This document shows, one piece after another, positions 1 to 8,217 of a stretch of DNA of 64,000 bases (position 1 is the first letter of the stretch; every line of letters begins with the position of its first letter). The stretch is from the IMG/VR virus record IMGVR_UViG_3300006921_000009, positions 23,305 through 87,304 of that record, one strand, 5' to 3'. The notes under the pieces are model-generated. The model made no database searches, had not been told where the DNA came from, and was given only the letters and a program-made list of their open reading frames with translations. This DNA comes from a virus. A program made the position numbers and the translations under genes.

Positions 1-711
1 ACTAGTATAAGTTGCCTTAGCTGCTTTTTCTTTCTTTTTTGCTGTAATACTATCAATTCTTTCTTGTAGTCCTTCAGGAGCTTTTGTATCTGATGCTAAA
101 CTAAGTTTACAATCCATTAGATATAACATTTCCTCTGTTTGCGTTAAATCTTGTTTGTCTACTTGTGTGATAGGTCCTTTTGCACCTACCCAAGTCTTAG
201 TTGTTTCTTTTTTACCTACAGTAGTCTCTGTACCGCATACTGCAACTTTAGCACACCAATCTTCAACGTTCTTATAGTTTACAATTAAACTTAAATAGTA
301 GTTGTGTTGAGGTGCATTATCATGTAATTCTGCTGTATCTGTACCAGAAAAGTAACAAGCCATATTATGATGTGTATGCAAGTGACCTATCTTACCTCCA
401 GCTTCTAGATGATCCATCCATTGCTCTGTAGCGTAATCGTCCCCAGCTTCCATATCATATTCTGTATATGCACTTGTTCCTATATCCATAAGAATACAAT
501 CATCTACTGATATAACCCATTTATTAGGGTCAGTATCAATAGATCCTTCTTTAGTAGAGTACAATAAAATTGCACTCCACTCTGTGTTTTGTTTAACCTG
601 CTTATGTAAAAAGTTAACTTTATTTACAAAGTTATCTGATAACACTACGCTAGGTGTGTATTTTGTCTTTACTTCCGTTCTTTTTGCTTTTACTTTGCTT
701 AATTTTTCCAT
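1..711 (-). CDS. JAB/JAMM-domain metallopeptidase (C-terminus cut by window edge)
   Basis: The 237 visible codons begin at an ATG nine bases after the stop of the upstream E2-like gene, and the frame runs off the left edge. A JAMM zinc site is readable: Glu44 in EWSAILL, then HTHHNMACYFSGTD with His112, His114, Ser122 and Asp125. That is exactly HxH, ten residues, D. JAMM proteins remove ubiquitin or ubiquitin-like proteins from targets or trim their precursors. No signal peptide is seen, so it should act in the cytoplasm. Residues past about 150 become lysine-rich and are not recognised. Together with the E2-like and beta-grasp-like genes just upstream it suggests a small modifier system. 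It could instead be a stand-alone RadC-like or tail-type JAB peptidase, but the gene neighbourhood argues against that. Confidence 0.75.
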   Translation of the reverse strand, partial: MEKLSKVKAKRTEVKTKYTPSVVLSDNFVNKVNFLHKQVKQNTEWSAILLYSTKEGSIDTDPNKWVISVDDCILMDIGTSAYTEYDMEAGDDYATEQWMDHLEAGGKIGHLHTHHNMACYFSGTDTAELHDNAPQHNYYLSLIVNYKNVEDWCAKVAVCGTETTVGKKETTKTWVGAKGPITQVDKQDLTQTEEMLYLMDCKLSLASDTKAPEGLQERIDSITAKKKEKAAKATYTS

Positions 712-720
712 AATCTTTGT

Positions 721-1926
721 TTATAAAGTTTGGTGTCTGTAATTTCTATTAAATTCATACACAGTATCTAAATAGAGATTAGTTACTGCTAAAATACTTG
801 TATTATCTATATCTATAGTTTCCCAATTGATATTTGGAGCTACTTCTTCACTATCTAGATTAGCTATAACATTATCTAAAGTAATTTCAAAATGGACAGG
901 TTGTCCTCCCCATGTTAAAACCCTATCAGCTTGTTCTGAACCATTAAATGCTTCTGCTTGTGTTATTTTGGCTAAATACCTAGATATAGGGTGGCTAAAT
1001 CCTTCTGAATTATTACTTAAAGGGATAAAATTATAATTAACTTTGTTACCTAGTATAGATGTTAAAAGTCTTCTTTCTACTATTGCATCATCTAATTCCC
1101 ATTGTTCTTTTAGTACTAACCTAAGTGCCGGTACTATAGAATTATTAACATTAGATATTGCTACTGGGTCTCTTCTTGTTGCTCTATTTAAATCAATTCT
1201 ACTATTTATATCTCCTACTATCTCAGGTTGTAGTTCAGGATTTTCTGATAATACCTTTAGTAAACTATTTTTAATACGTTTTTTTACTCTATATTCTTCA
1301 AGTAGCTCCGAACAGCTACCATTATCGTTGTCTTTTTCATGTACTACATTTCTTATATGGTAATAAGGTCCACCACCTATTGATTCCCATACTGCATAAG
1401 TACGTAGCAACAATAAAGTTTCTGTTAAAAGTGATTCTGTAATACCTTCTACTGCCATATGTGTTGTAGCAAAAGCTAATTCGGTACCACCACCTAAACA
1501 CATAGTACGCCATGTAAAATACTCAGTTATATCTCCTCTAGTGCCGCTTCTATTATTGTGTGGATGTGCAAAGCCTAGCATTGCTTCTAATGTAGTAGCA
1601 CTTGTTCTTAGTGCTTTTAATTCTGGAGTAACTAACTTTGAAAAATCATCACTAATAGGTAAAGCTATATGATAATTTGTTATAGTATGGCTATCTCCTC
1701 TTCTGTTTGTAATTGTTCCTTCTGGAATCCTAACAACTAAACGCCAGGTAGGACGTACGTCACTATTATACCTCCAGGCTTCTGTTAAGTTATCTTCACA
1801 TAGCGACAAGTCCCAATCTCCTGGGAATATTGCTTCCGCTACACTTGTTATTAAGTCAATTTTTAGTTGACGTGGATCCTTTTCTTCGCTTACTACTTCT
1901 ATTTCTTCGTTTACTTGTTCTGTCAT
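721..1926 (-). CDS. Putative E2-like (UBC-fold) ubiquitin-like conjugating protein
   Basis: 401 residues. I do not recognise a named family, but the middle resembles a ubiquitin-conjugating E2: strands WRLVVRIPEG and NYHIALPI, then GFAHPH (residues 119-123), then MCLGG with Cys143, then a helix and LLLLRTYAVW..GGGPYYHI. Prokaryotic E2-like proteins carry an HPH...CLG pattern, where the Cys bears the thioester. The 19 residues between HPH and the Cys are longer than in typical E2s, implying an insertion. The C-terminal ~200 residues are unassigned. It sits between the beta-grasp-like and JAMM genes in one leftward operon. No E1-like gene is visible; it would have to lie past the left edge or be supplied by the host. 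The assignment is inferred from motif and context only. Confidence 0.45.
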   Translation of the reverse strand: MTEQVNEEIEVVSEEKDPRQLKIDLITSVAEAIFPGDWDLSLCEDNLTEAWRYNSDVRPTWRLVVRIPEGTITNRRGDSHTITNYHIALPISDDFSKLVTPELKALRTSATTLEAMLGFAHPHNNRSGTRGDITEYFTWRTMCLGGGTELAFATTHMAVEGITESLLTETLLLLRTYAVWESIGGGPYYHIRNVVHEKDNDNGSCSELLEEYRVKKRIKNSLLKVLSENPELQPEIVGDINSRIDLNRATRRDPVAISNVNNSIVPALRLVLKEQWELDDAIVERRLLTSILGNKVNYNFIPLSNNSEGFSHPISRYLAKITQAEAFNGSEQADRVLTWGGQPVHFEITLDNVIANLDSEEVAPNINWETIDIDNTSILAVTNLYLDTVYEFNRNYRHQTL

Positions 1927-1990
1927 AATTAACTTATTAAAAAGAGGAGAGCATTATACCCTCCTCTTATATTATTGGTTTAAATCTTCG

Positions 1991-2113
1991 TTAAGGAGTA
2001 TCCTCAGTTTCTGAAATAATTGCAGGTATTACTACCTTTTTATGCCACTTTAAAATGACATTTTTTAATCTTTTTACCTCAGAGTCAATTTTCTTTTGAT
2101 CTTCAGCTGTCAT
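1991..2113 (-). CDS. Small 40-residue protein between Ubl-like and E2-like genes
   Basis: A 40-codon frame (MTAEDQKKID...) begins one base after the stop of the beta-grasp-like gene. It ends about 65 bases before the E2-like gene. It is highly charged and probably helical, with a short hydrophobic stretch around VVIPAII. No family is recognised. Tight coupling to the preceding stop favours translation, but the length makes it uncertain. Confidence 0.4.
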   Translation of the reverse strand: MTAEDQKKIDSEVKRLKNVILKWHKKVVIPAIISETEDTP

Positions 2114-2114
2114 C

Positions 2115-2354
2115 TTACTTACCAGATTTAATTTTACTTGGTGTTAAGAATACAGAAAACGCTCCTACAGGAAGTACACTGCTGTCAGATGTTAATCCTT
2201 CACGTACACCTCTAATCATTGCTGATGAGTCATTTGCATTAAAAGAACCTTCTGCATTAATTTCTGCTTTAAGCTCTCCCCATACTGTTGCTGCAGATGT
2301 TAATTCTACTCTTACGTCTCCTTGTGGGCTGATAATTGTGATAATTCTGTTCAT
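2115..2354 (-). CDS. Putative ubiquitin-like (beta-grasp) small protein
   Basis: 79 residues. The pattern fits a beta-grasp fold: a strand pair (NRIITIISPQ and DVRVELTS), a helix (TVWGELKAEINAEG), then strands ending in VLPVGAFSVFLTP. It resembles ThiS/MoaD/PRTRC-C-like proteins in size and strand order. The C-terminus is KIKSGK, with no terminal Gly-Gly, so activation would need trimming or use of a different end. The JAMM enzyme in the same operon could do such trimming; that is inference. It lies 14 bases downstream of the lysozyme gene. It could instead be an unrelated small beta protein; a structure prediction would decide. Confidence 0.5.
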   Translation of the reverse strand: MNRIITIISPQGDVRVELTSAATVWGELKAEINAEGSFNANDSSAMIRGVREGLTSDSSVLPVGAFSVFLTPSKIKSGK

Positions 2355-2368
2355 AGTCTTTGTTTTTT

Positions 2369-2947
2369 TTAAGATAAAAGAGCAAATTCATATTTGCGTC
2401 TCATTAATAATTTGTTTGAAGTATGCACTTTTGCAATACCGTTTTCGTCATATGTTTTATAATGACAATATAATAATATTTTTTTAGGGTTTTTTAGTAA
2501 ACCTTTGCTCATAGCTGTAGCTAATCTACCTAATCCGCAATTGTAACTAAATAATCCTAAAGCTAAGAGAGTATCTCCTTTAACGTCATACTTAGCCTGT
2601 GTAGCATCAAGATAACTTTGAAAGTCTTTCTTTAATATTACATCGGCTACACTATCAGTTATGTTCTGATACGTCTCTCCTTTGAGCAAATGATGCCCAT
2701 ATCCTATTGTTGGCGAACCGTCATTATCTAAATAGATATTGCTCCTAAAACCTTCAAAAGATTTTATGTGTTCTATTGCATCTAGAAATGCACTATCTAC
2801 AACAGTATTCTCTGTTGGCATAAGTGTATCTTCTATTAGTGATGGCGTGTGTATAGGTACACACTTAGTTTTATTCTCATAAGATACTCCTATAAGAAGA
2901 AAACTTAAAAAGGTTATTGTAATAACCCTTAGTTTAAATTTAACCAT
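2369..2947 (-). CDS. T4-type lysozyme (GH24 endolysin) with N-terminal membrane segment
   Basis: Cuts peptidoglycan glycan strands for lysis. The catalytic triad of T4-like lysozymes is present with matching spacing: Glu65 in SFEGF, Asp74 in IYLDNDG and Thr80 in SPTIGYGHH (T4 uses E11, D20, T26). Total length is 192 residues, including a ~50-residue N-terminal extension. Residues 7-22 (RVITITFLSFLLIGVS) form a hydrophobic segment, so it is probably exported by the host Sec route as a signal peptide or signal-anchor. The start overlaps the RusA-like gene by 8 bases. It lies within the leftward replication operon rather than with late genes, which is unusual for a lysis gene. Confidence 0.85.
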   Translation of the reverse strand: MVKFKLRVITITFLSFLLIGVSYENKTKCVPIHTPSLIEDTLMPTENTVVDSAFLDAIEHIKSFEGFRSNIYLDNDGSPTIGYGHHLLKGETYQNITDSVADVILKKDFQSYLDATQAKYDVKGDTLLALGLFSYNCGLGRLATAMSKGLLKNPKKILLYCHYKTYDENGIAKVHTSNKLLMRRKYEFALLS

Positions 2948-3527
2948 TTATTAGGTCTATAGTAAATACTAATTTCCGCTGTTCTGCTGTCTCAACGAAA
3001 TGGTATCTTTTCCTCCCTGACTCTATTACGAAGTCTGGGCTGTCATCTGGAATTATACCACATTCCTGGAGCGCATCCTCAAAGAACTTTTCTAATAACC
3101 ACATATTACTTGCGTCAGGCATGTTACCACGCTTAATTTCATATATATCACAACTGATACTAAAGAATTTTCCTTCAGGTAGTGTGATTGGTGTTAATTG
3201 TTCTTTAATAAACGTACTAAAATACTCATGGTAATACTTTGCAATTGTCTTGCGTAAACGCCAATTTAAAGTTGCATTGTATAAATCTTGACCATTGAGT
3301 ATCCATCTATTCTCTGTGCCTACTTTTTTTGTGTTCTTAACGAACCTGTTCCCCTCTACATCAGCACAATAAGCCTTAGCTCCTCTAGTGAGAGGCTTAG
3401 GGCTTAACTGTGTTGCATATTTTTTAGGGAGTTTTTCCCGGTCCTTCCAAAGCCAGTATTTAGCTCTAGTGTTCTCAGATTTCAAATAACTAGCTTCCCA
3501 ATTGGGAATTGTAACTGTATTTTTCAT
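2940..3527 (-). CDS. Putative RusA-like Holliday junction resolvase
   Basis: 195 residues. The C-terminal half has the RusA signature: PDASNMWLLEKFFEDAL followed by IIPDDSPDFV, matching the D-x-x-N...K...D-x-L...DD pattern whose acidic residues bind metal. RusA enzymes cut four-way junctions made during recombination and replication, which suits the neighbouring primase, polymerase and Sak4-like genes. The N-terminal ~100 residues are basic and aromatic and are not assigned. The gene overlaps the primase by 38 bases and the lysozyme by 8, so the three are probably co-transcribed. Sequence similarity to cellular RusA is low. Confidence 0.6.
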   Translation of the reverse strand: MKNTVTIPNWEASYLKSENTRAKYWLWKDREKLPKKYATQLSPKPLTRGAKAYCADVEGNRFVKNTKKVGTENRWILNGQDLYNATLNWRLRKTIAKYYHEYFSTFIKEQLTPITLPEGKFFSISCDIYEIKRGNMPDASNMWLLEKFFEDALQECGIIPDDSPDFVIESGRKRYHFVETAEQRKLVFTIDLING

Positions 3528-4503
3528 AAATCTCCGTTAAATAATCATTTAATTCTTCTAAACCATACAATTCTGCATAATCTGATGCATCTTTAGTACC
3601 TTCTGGCATAAAGAATACAGGTAAACTATGTTGTCCTGCTAACTTAGCAGCTGCAACTTTACCTGGTTCATCGTTATCATACAGTAACATCACGCTCTCA
3701 AACCGCTCTCTAAGATTGGTTACTAAGTTTGGTGATATTGTGTTTGATTCTGCTTGTGGTGCTACAGCAGGGATTTCTAATTGCGATAATACCGCAACAT
3801 CCTTTAATGACTTAGTAATAATTACTAAATCTCCATTTGCTTGTAGTTGTGACCAACCCTGTATAATATTTTCAGGGCAATTACTTCTCCATTTCAACTT
3901 TTTGTCTGCGTATGGTTGATAAATCTTCCATGCTTCTCTTTTGTCAGGTAATAATCCATTAAAATAGCCATACACATTACTACCACAGGCAGTATATACG
4001 CTATTAATGAAAAAACCAGACAGAGGATAAATATTAAATTTCTCTAAAGTTGCTGAATGTAAACCATATTTGTCATACCAGTATTCCTTATCGTTTTGGT
4101 TAAACTTACGTGTACAAACACGTATATCTACTACTTGTTCTGGAATATCTGTAATATTAAAATTTGATTTACTAACGGCTACCCTATCATTTGATAAGGT
4201 AACCGTAGACAATAAATTTAGATTAAAATCTCTGTTTACCATTTCTAAAGCCTGTATAAACGTAACTCCGTACTTTGTCTGAATATAATCAAAACAATCT
4301 CTTGTTTCTTGTTCAGAAAAATCTTTGTAAATTAGTTTATCCCCTGCTTTACATATACTGCAAGTAGGGTTTTTATCATTCCTTATTTCACTTCTAAAAG
4401 TTGCATAAAGTTTATTAAATGGACTACAGTAACTGTTAAATATGTCAAACTGATTGACTTTTTCCAATACATTAGCTTTGGTTAAGGGTTTCCTTACATC
4501 CAT
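3490..4503 (-). CDS. DnaG-type primase with Toprim domain
   Basis: 337 residues. Makes RNA primers for DNA synthesis. The N-terminal third has a degenerate zinc-binding region (FRSEIRNDKNPTCSICKAGD...YKDF) as in phage primases. A Toprim core follows at about residues 225-300: DLVIITKSLKDVAVL (motif I) and VMLLYDNDEPGKVAAAKLA (DxD motif). The usual motif I glutamate is replaced: where most Toprim proteins read VEGEKD, this reads TKSLKD. The DxD aspartates are kept. It lies in the replication operon between an unassigned gene (possible SSB) and the RusA-like gene. Confidence 0.8.
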   Translation of the reverse strand: MDVRKPLTKANVLEKVNQFDIFNSYCSPFNKLYATFRSEIRNDKNPTCSICKAGDKLIYKDFSEQETRDCFDYIQTKYGVTFIQALEMVNRDFNLNLLSTVTLSNDRVAVSKSNFNITDIPEQVVDIRVCTRKFNQNDKEYWYDKYGLHSATLEKFNIYPLSGFFINSVYTACGSNVYGYFNGLLPDKREAWKIYQPYADKKLKWRSNCPENIIQGWSQLQANGDLVIITKSLKDVAVLSQLEIPAVAPQAESNTISPNLVTNLRERFESVMLLYDNDEPGKVAAAKLAGQHSLPVFFMPEGTKDASDYAELYGLEELNDYLTEIYEKYSYNSQLGS

Positions 4504-4528
4504 TGCTGTGCTTGTTTAACTAGTTATA

Positions 4529-5122
4529 TTAAAATACTATCTCTGCAGGTGTTGAACCATCAAAAGTTGTTGGTGTTGACTCCATAGTAGTTGGTGTAGG
4601 CATAACATACACATCGTACTTAGGGTTTGTAGAAAAAGTTGAAGGTGTTGTACCATCTAATTCAATAAAGTTTGGAAACTTAGGGAAGTTAGGGTACCAT
4701 TTACCGTTTGACTTGTTCTCTTTGTAGATAATTTTCATTGTGAAAGTTTTATCTGCTGCTTTAGGCAAAATGTGAGTTGCAACTGCAGAAATAAATCCTA
4801 CAAATGTTCCATCTCCATGTGCTTCTAAAATAGAGTAATACTCATCTTCAGAAACAATTTTAGTACAAATGTGAAGCATCTCACGGTTTACTTGTACAAT
4901 AGCCCATTCTTCTGTTGAATCCCAGAAAGAGTGAGTGAATTTTGCACCATTGCGTTGTCCTATAGTTAAGGTTGCTCTGTTTCCAACTGGGTTACCATTT
5001 TGATCTTTAGCCATTTCTAAAGAAACTAATTTGTTACCTACTACTTGTTCTCCTACTAAGATAGGACTTGATCCGTTAGCACTAATTGCTACGCCTTCAT
5101 TGTTTGTTCTTGATCCGTACAT
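4529..5122 (-). CDS. Conserved-type replication-region protein, possible ssDNA-binding protein
   Basis: 197 residues, not confidently recognised. It is beta-rich, with strands alternating with aromatic and basic residues (ATLTIGQRNGAKFTHSFWDS; MKIIYKENKSNGKWYPNFPKFPNFIEL) and a Thr/Pro-rich C-terminal tail. The layout of a compact domain followed by a low-complexity tail, and the position beside primase, Sak4-like ATPase and helicases, would suit a single-strand DNA-binding or recombination mediator protein. The tail is not strongly acidic, which weakens the SSB idea. The upstream gap (5123-5219) contains a 6-bp hairpin at 5163-5178. Confidence 0.45.
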   Translation of the reverse strand: MYGSRTNNEGVAISANGSSPILVGEQVVGNKLVSLEMAKDQNGNPVGNRATLTIGQRNGAKFTHSFWDSTEEWAIVQVNREMLHICTKIVSEDEYYSILEAHGDGTFVGFISAVATHILPKAADKTFTMKIIYKENKSNGKWYPNFPKFPNFIELDGTTPSTFSTNPKYDVYVMPTPTTMESTPTTFDGSTPAEIVF

Positions 5123-5219
5123 AAAATACTTGTTTAATTAATTAATAATGTGGAATTGTTTTAGATAGTTTACTATCTACTTCTCGGATCTTCGCTTTCT
5201 TTACTTTTATTACTTTCCA

Positions 5220-5609
5220 TTAAAATATAGGACTTACAGAAGCTGTTGGAGCTGCTGTTGGAAGTTCATCTGCAAATGCGTCATCTAACGCAGTTGGATA
5301 GTCTGTAGGTTCTGTTCCTGATACATCATCTTGTGTTTCCTCTACGTTCTCTGCAGGCATATCTTCCATAATCACTATACGTGTTGGTTTAGGGATTACT
5401 ACTTTAAGTCCTTTAAGTCTTGAATCTTGGAATAAAAGCGTTGTTTCTGCTTTTGTCATTCCGTACATTTCTTGAACTGAACCTAAGTCTGCATTATAGC
5501 TAGGATCTCCTACTCTACGAGTAATACCTTTCTTTAATGCTAGTTTAATTTCTGCAATAGATACGTAAACTTTCTCACTTCTCTCTAAACCTTCATTTTC
5601 TTCGCTCAT
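5220..5609 (-). CDS. Hypothetical acidic-tailed protein
   Basis: 129 residues, no family recognised. Residues 1-75 look folded (KVYVSIAEIKLALKKGITRR, then KLGSV-like and LKVVIPKPTRIVI segments). The last 50 residues are acidic and Pro/Ala/Thr-rich (EENVEET, FADELPTAAPTA) and are probably disordered. It lies 18 bases downstream of the Sak4-like gene in the replication operon, so a role as a small partner of that machinery is possible but unproven. Confidence 0.65.
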   Translation of the reverse strand: MSEENEGLERSEKVYVSIAEIKLALKKGITRRVGDPSYNADLGSVQEMYGMTKAETTLLFQDSRLKGLKVVIPKPTRIVIMEDMPAENVEETQDDVSGTEPTDYPTALDDAFADELPTAAPTASVSPIF

Positions 5610-5627
5610 CTTATTTGTTTTTAATAG

Positions 5628-6449
5628 TTACTTTTTAATTTTGTCTGGAAATACTAAGCTCCAGTCAATATTTGCTAATTCATTTGTTTCTTCGCTGTAA
5701 TCTGCTACTTTGATTACTTGACCACGTAAATGATCACATCTAGAACCACATAGAATTTGGTCAGAGCTTTTAAAGTTAACTAAAACTTCACTGTCTTTAC
5801 CTCTATGTAAGTATCCAATAGCATCAGCATCAGCACAAAGAATCTGCTTTAATTTACCAGTAAGATCTAAATCTTTGGCATCTACTTCTTTACCTGCTTT
5901 TTCAATAACAGAATCTTTTAAGTGACCTATAAGAATTACATTGTCAGCCAATTTCTTGATTTTTTCAATTAATTCCATAAAAGCCAATCTAAGATAAAGA
6001 TAACCACTACCTTTAGGTAGTATTCTTACGTCATCTCCTGTAAAACCTTTCCCCATAGGAGTAGCTCTATACTTTTCTGCTGCTAAAGATAGACACATAT
6101 CTTCCATTCTTGTTACAGTATCTACAGTAATAAAATCATAAGGTCTACCGGCTAGCATAATTGCTTTACCTGCTTCCATTAAGTAATACTGAGGTACTTC
6201 TAATGCCATACGAGCATCAAAGGATTCTTGTGTCTCATTAGCTGGTGCATTAATACCAATAATATGCATACTTAAAGAATCTAGGAACTGAGTCCCTCCC
6301 TCTAAGTCTAATATCATATTGCCTGGTAAAGTACTTACTAATGTAGTCTTACCCATCTTAGGACTAGAATATAGGATAGTTACCCTAGGATCTCGTCTAG
6401 ATGGCTTGCTCTTAACTGGTAGTTTAATTTCTCTACTCATTTGTTGCAA
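5628..6449 (-). CDS. RecA-like P-loop ATPase, Sak4-type recombinase candidate
   Basis: 273 residues. A Walker A motif near residues 27-36 reads YSSPKMGKTTL and a Walker B-like strand reads YDFITVDTVTRME; NVILIGHLKD follows as a sensor-like strand. Length, single RecA core and neighbours match phage Sak4-family proteins, which pair single-stranded DNA during recombination and repair. The start is probably the first Met (MQQMSREIKL) or Met4. It is followed by the acidic-tailed hypothetical and preceded by the DnaB-like helicase gene. Annotation as a generic AAA ATPase would also be fair. Confidence 0.75.
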   Translation of the reverse strand: MQQMSREIKLPVKSKPSRRDPRVTILYSSPKMGKTTLVSTLPGNMILDLEGGTQFLDSLSMHIIGINAPANETQESFDARMALEVPQYYLMEAGKAIMLAGRPYDFITVDTVTRMEDMCLSLAAEKYRATPMGKGFTGDDVRILPKGSGYLYLRLAFMELIEKIKKLADNVILIGHLKDSVIEKAGKEVDAKDLDLTGKLKQILCADADAIGYLHRGKDSEVLVNFKSSDQILCGSRCDHLRGQVIKVADYSEETNELANIDWSLVFPDKIKK

Positions 6450-6475
6450 TTTTTGTGTTAATAATAAAATGTTGA

Positions 6476-7621
6476 TTATAGATCAGGATTCTGTACCCAT
6501 ATGCCATTTATGTCTTGAACATATTTTGCTCTCTTGTTGGTCATGGTTGATGCCATTGTTTCTATATCTTCATTCATGTCTTTTTGTCTAGGTAATTCTC
6601 TGAATGTACCTGCTGGACCTATAAAATTCAAACCTAAATTAATATTAGGCTCTCCATCACGATTTTCTAGTATTTCTAAGTTACGATAAGTGTTACCTAA
6701 CGTATTCATATTGTACCCTTGAAATCTCTCAATGTTGTGTCTATACGGGCTAAATAACGTCATAATAACGTTCGCATCCCTTGTTGTATATTTACTATCA
6801 CCGAAATCTTTTAGTGTTGGTGTAAGCCTATTACTTTTATGTCTTTCATCACTCTCAGAGTCAAATGCCATCTGCTGAATTACAACAGGTGACGCTCCGT
6901 AGTTATTACGTAGTTGTACAAGATACTGACTCATTTTGTCAATATTTTGTTTTGTACTAAATCCACGTTCTTCTAACATTAAAGCGATATGGTCAATAAA
7001 AATTAACCAATACCTTTTAGGATTGTGAGGTTTATAACTGTCAAATCTCATAATAGGAGCTTGATCAGTATTTTTATTAATGTTCTTCATCTTAACTTCG
7101 CCAAATGATTTAGCTTTGTTAAGTAAATACTTATTAATACCAGTAGGATTGTCAGGCATATCATGCACTGTGACTACATCCTCCATTTCATCAAAGTATG
7201 CTTTGTACTTCAATACTAGCTCATATAATTCATCACTACAATGATTCTCTCCACGTGATAGTATAGTATTAGCATCAGCTACGATACCGTAGTCATGCCA
7301 TATCTTTCTACTAATACCTTTAAGAATCTTTGTTTTTTTATCTATCTCATAAGAGAAATAATCTATATCTAACTCAAAGCCATTAAGTTCGCCTGCGTCT
7401 TTAAGATTTTTGTAATAATCATATGCGCCATAATAAAATACATCATCTGCAAATGAAGTTTTACCTACCTTAGTACCAGCACCTATTAAATAATAAGTAC
7501 TTTGTTGTATATTAGGTAAGTATTTCTTCAGTCTTTGAAATGGAATAGGAATACCTTTGTTTTCACCAGCTCTACCACCATCAATGGTATCTCTAGCTTC
7601 ATCAAATCCTGTTTTTATCAT
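6476..7621 (-). CDS. DnaB-like replicative helicase (RecA-fold ATPase domain)
   Basis: 381 residues. Unwinds DNA ahead of the polymerase. Walker A is GAGTKVGKTS (residues 47-56); Walker B is YWLIFIDHIALM; SPVVIQQMAF matches the following sensor strand with its conserved Gln. It is shorter than cellular DnaB (~450 residues) and lacks the N-terminal primase-interacting domain, as is usual in phages with a separate primase. It sits 6 bases downstream of a possible helicase-loader gene and upstream of the Sak4-like gene. Confidence 0.8.
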   Translation of the reverse strand: MIKTGFDEARDTIDGGRAGENKGIPIPFQRLKKYLPNIQQSTYYLIGAGTKVGKTSFADDVFYYGAYDYYKNLKDAGELNGFELDIDYFSYEIDKKTKILKGISRKIWHDYGIVADANTILSRGENHCSDELYELVLKYKAYFDEMEDVVTVHDMPDNPTGINKYLLNKAKSFGEVKMKNINKNTDQAPIMRFDSYKPHNPKRYWLIFIDHIALMLEERGFSTKQNIDKMSQYLVQLRNNYGASPVVIQQMAFDSESDERHKSNRLTPTLKDFGDSKYTTRDANVIMTLFSPYRHNIERFQGYNMNTLGNTYRNLEILENRDGEPNINLGLNFIGPAGTFRELPRQKDMNEDIETMASTMTNKRAKYVQDINGIWVQNPDL

Positions 7622-7627
7622 AGTATA

Positions 7628-8206
7628 TTATATTTCTTTGTGCCAAGAACTTCCACCACCACTCTCTGTGTTGGCTAATGAACTTCCCCTATCTGCAACA
7701 TCTTCTATCATAGCACCTAACATAGAGCTATTGTTTTTGTTGATAAAATAGTCAGCACATATCATGAATTTATAAGAGTTTAAGCTACACTCATAGACAT
7801 ATTGTCTAGTTGCAGCTATAATTTGCTCTTTAGTAATAGACGGGTTAAGTCTAACAAATGTACGTAACTTTTTAGCTACGCCTTGTTTATCTCCTCTAAC
7901 TGGTCTACCACCTGATTTTACACCTTTAGGAAATAATCCACGCCATTCTTCTATCCAGTCCTCTTGTACCTTTACAGGTTTTTTAGTGACTATGTTAAAG
8001 ATTGCGCTTGTTTTTCCTTTTAATGCCACCTCTCCGTCTCTAAGACGTACGTAACCAAGTTCTTCTAACTTGACATTCATATGTCCTTTTAACTTATTAG
8101 AGGCATTAGGGTAAGGTTGCTCAAAATACAATGATGCTAAATAACAATACAATGATGGCGTTAAATTTAATTTCTCTAAATCATTAAGGTTTAGTAAAAT
8201 TTCCAT
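7628..8206 (-). CDS. Possible replication initiator or helicase loader
   Basis: 192 residues. The N-terminal ~60 residues (LNLTPSLYCYLASLYF...LEELGYVRLRDGEVALKGK) look like a winged helix. The middle has LFPKGVKSGGRPVRGDK and a helical KLRTFVRLNPSITKEQIIAATRQYV segment like DnaD/phage replication-organiser proteins. The C-terminus is Gly/Ser-rich. It lies directly between the SF2 helicase and the DnaB-like helicase. No catalytic motif is present. The function is inferred from fold pattern and position. Confidence 0.5.
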   Translation of the reverse strand: MEILLNLNDLEKLNLTPSLYCYLASLYFEQPYPNASNKLKGHMNVKLEELGYVRLRDGEVALKGKTSAIFNIVTKKPVKVQEDWIEEWRGLFPKGVKSGGRPVRGDKQGVAKKLRTFVRLNPSITKEQIIAATRQYVYECSLNSYKFMICADYFINKNNSSMLGAMIEDVADRGSSLANTESGGGSSWHKEI

Positions 8207-8217
8207 ACTTGTTTGTT

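Noticed and set aside
5173-5220. 15-codon ORF downstream of the 129-residue gene
   Set aside because: Too short; TAATG overlap alone is weak support.
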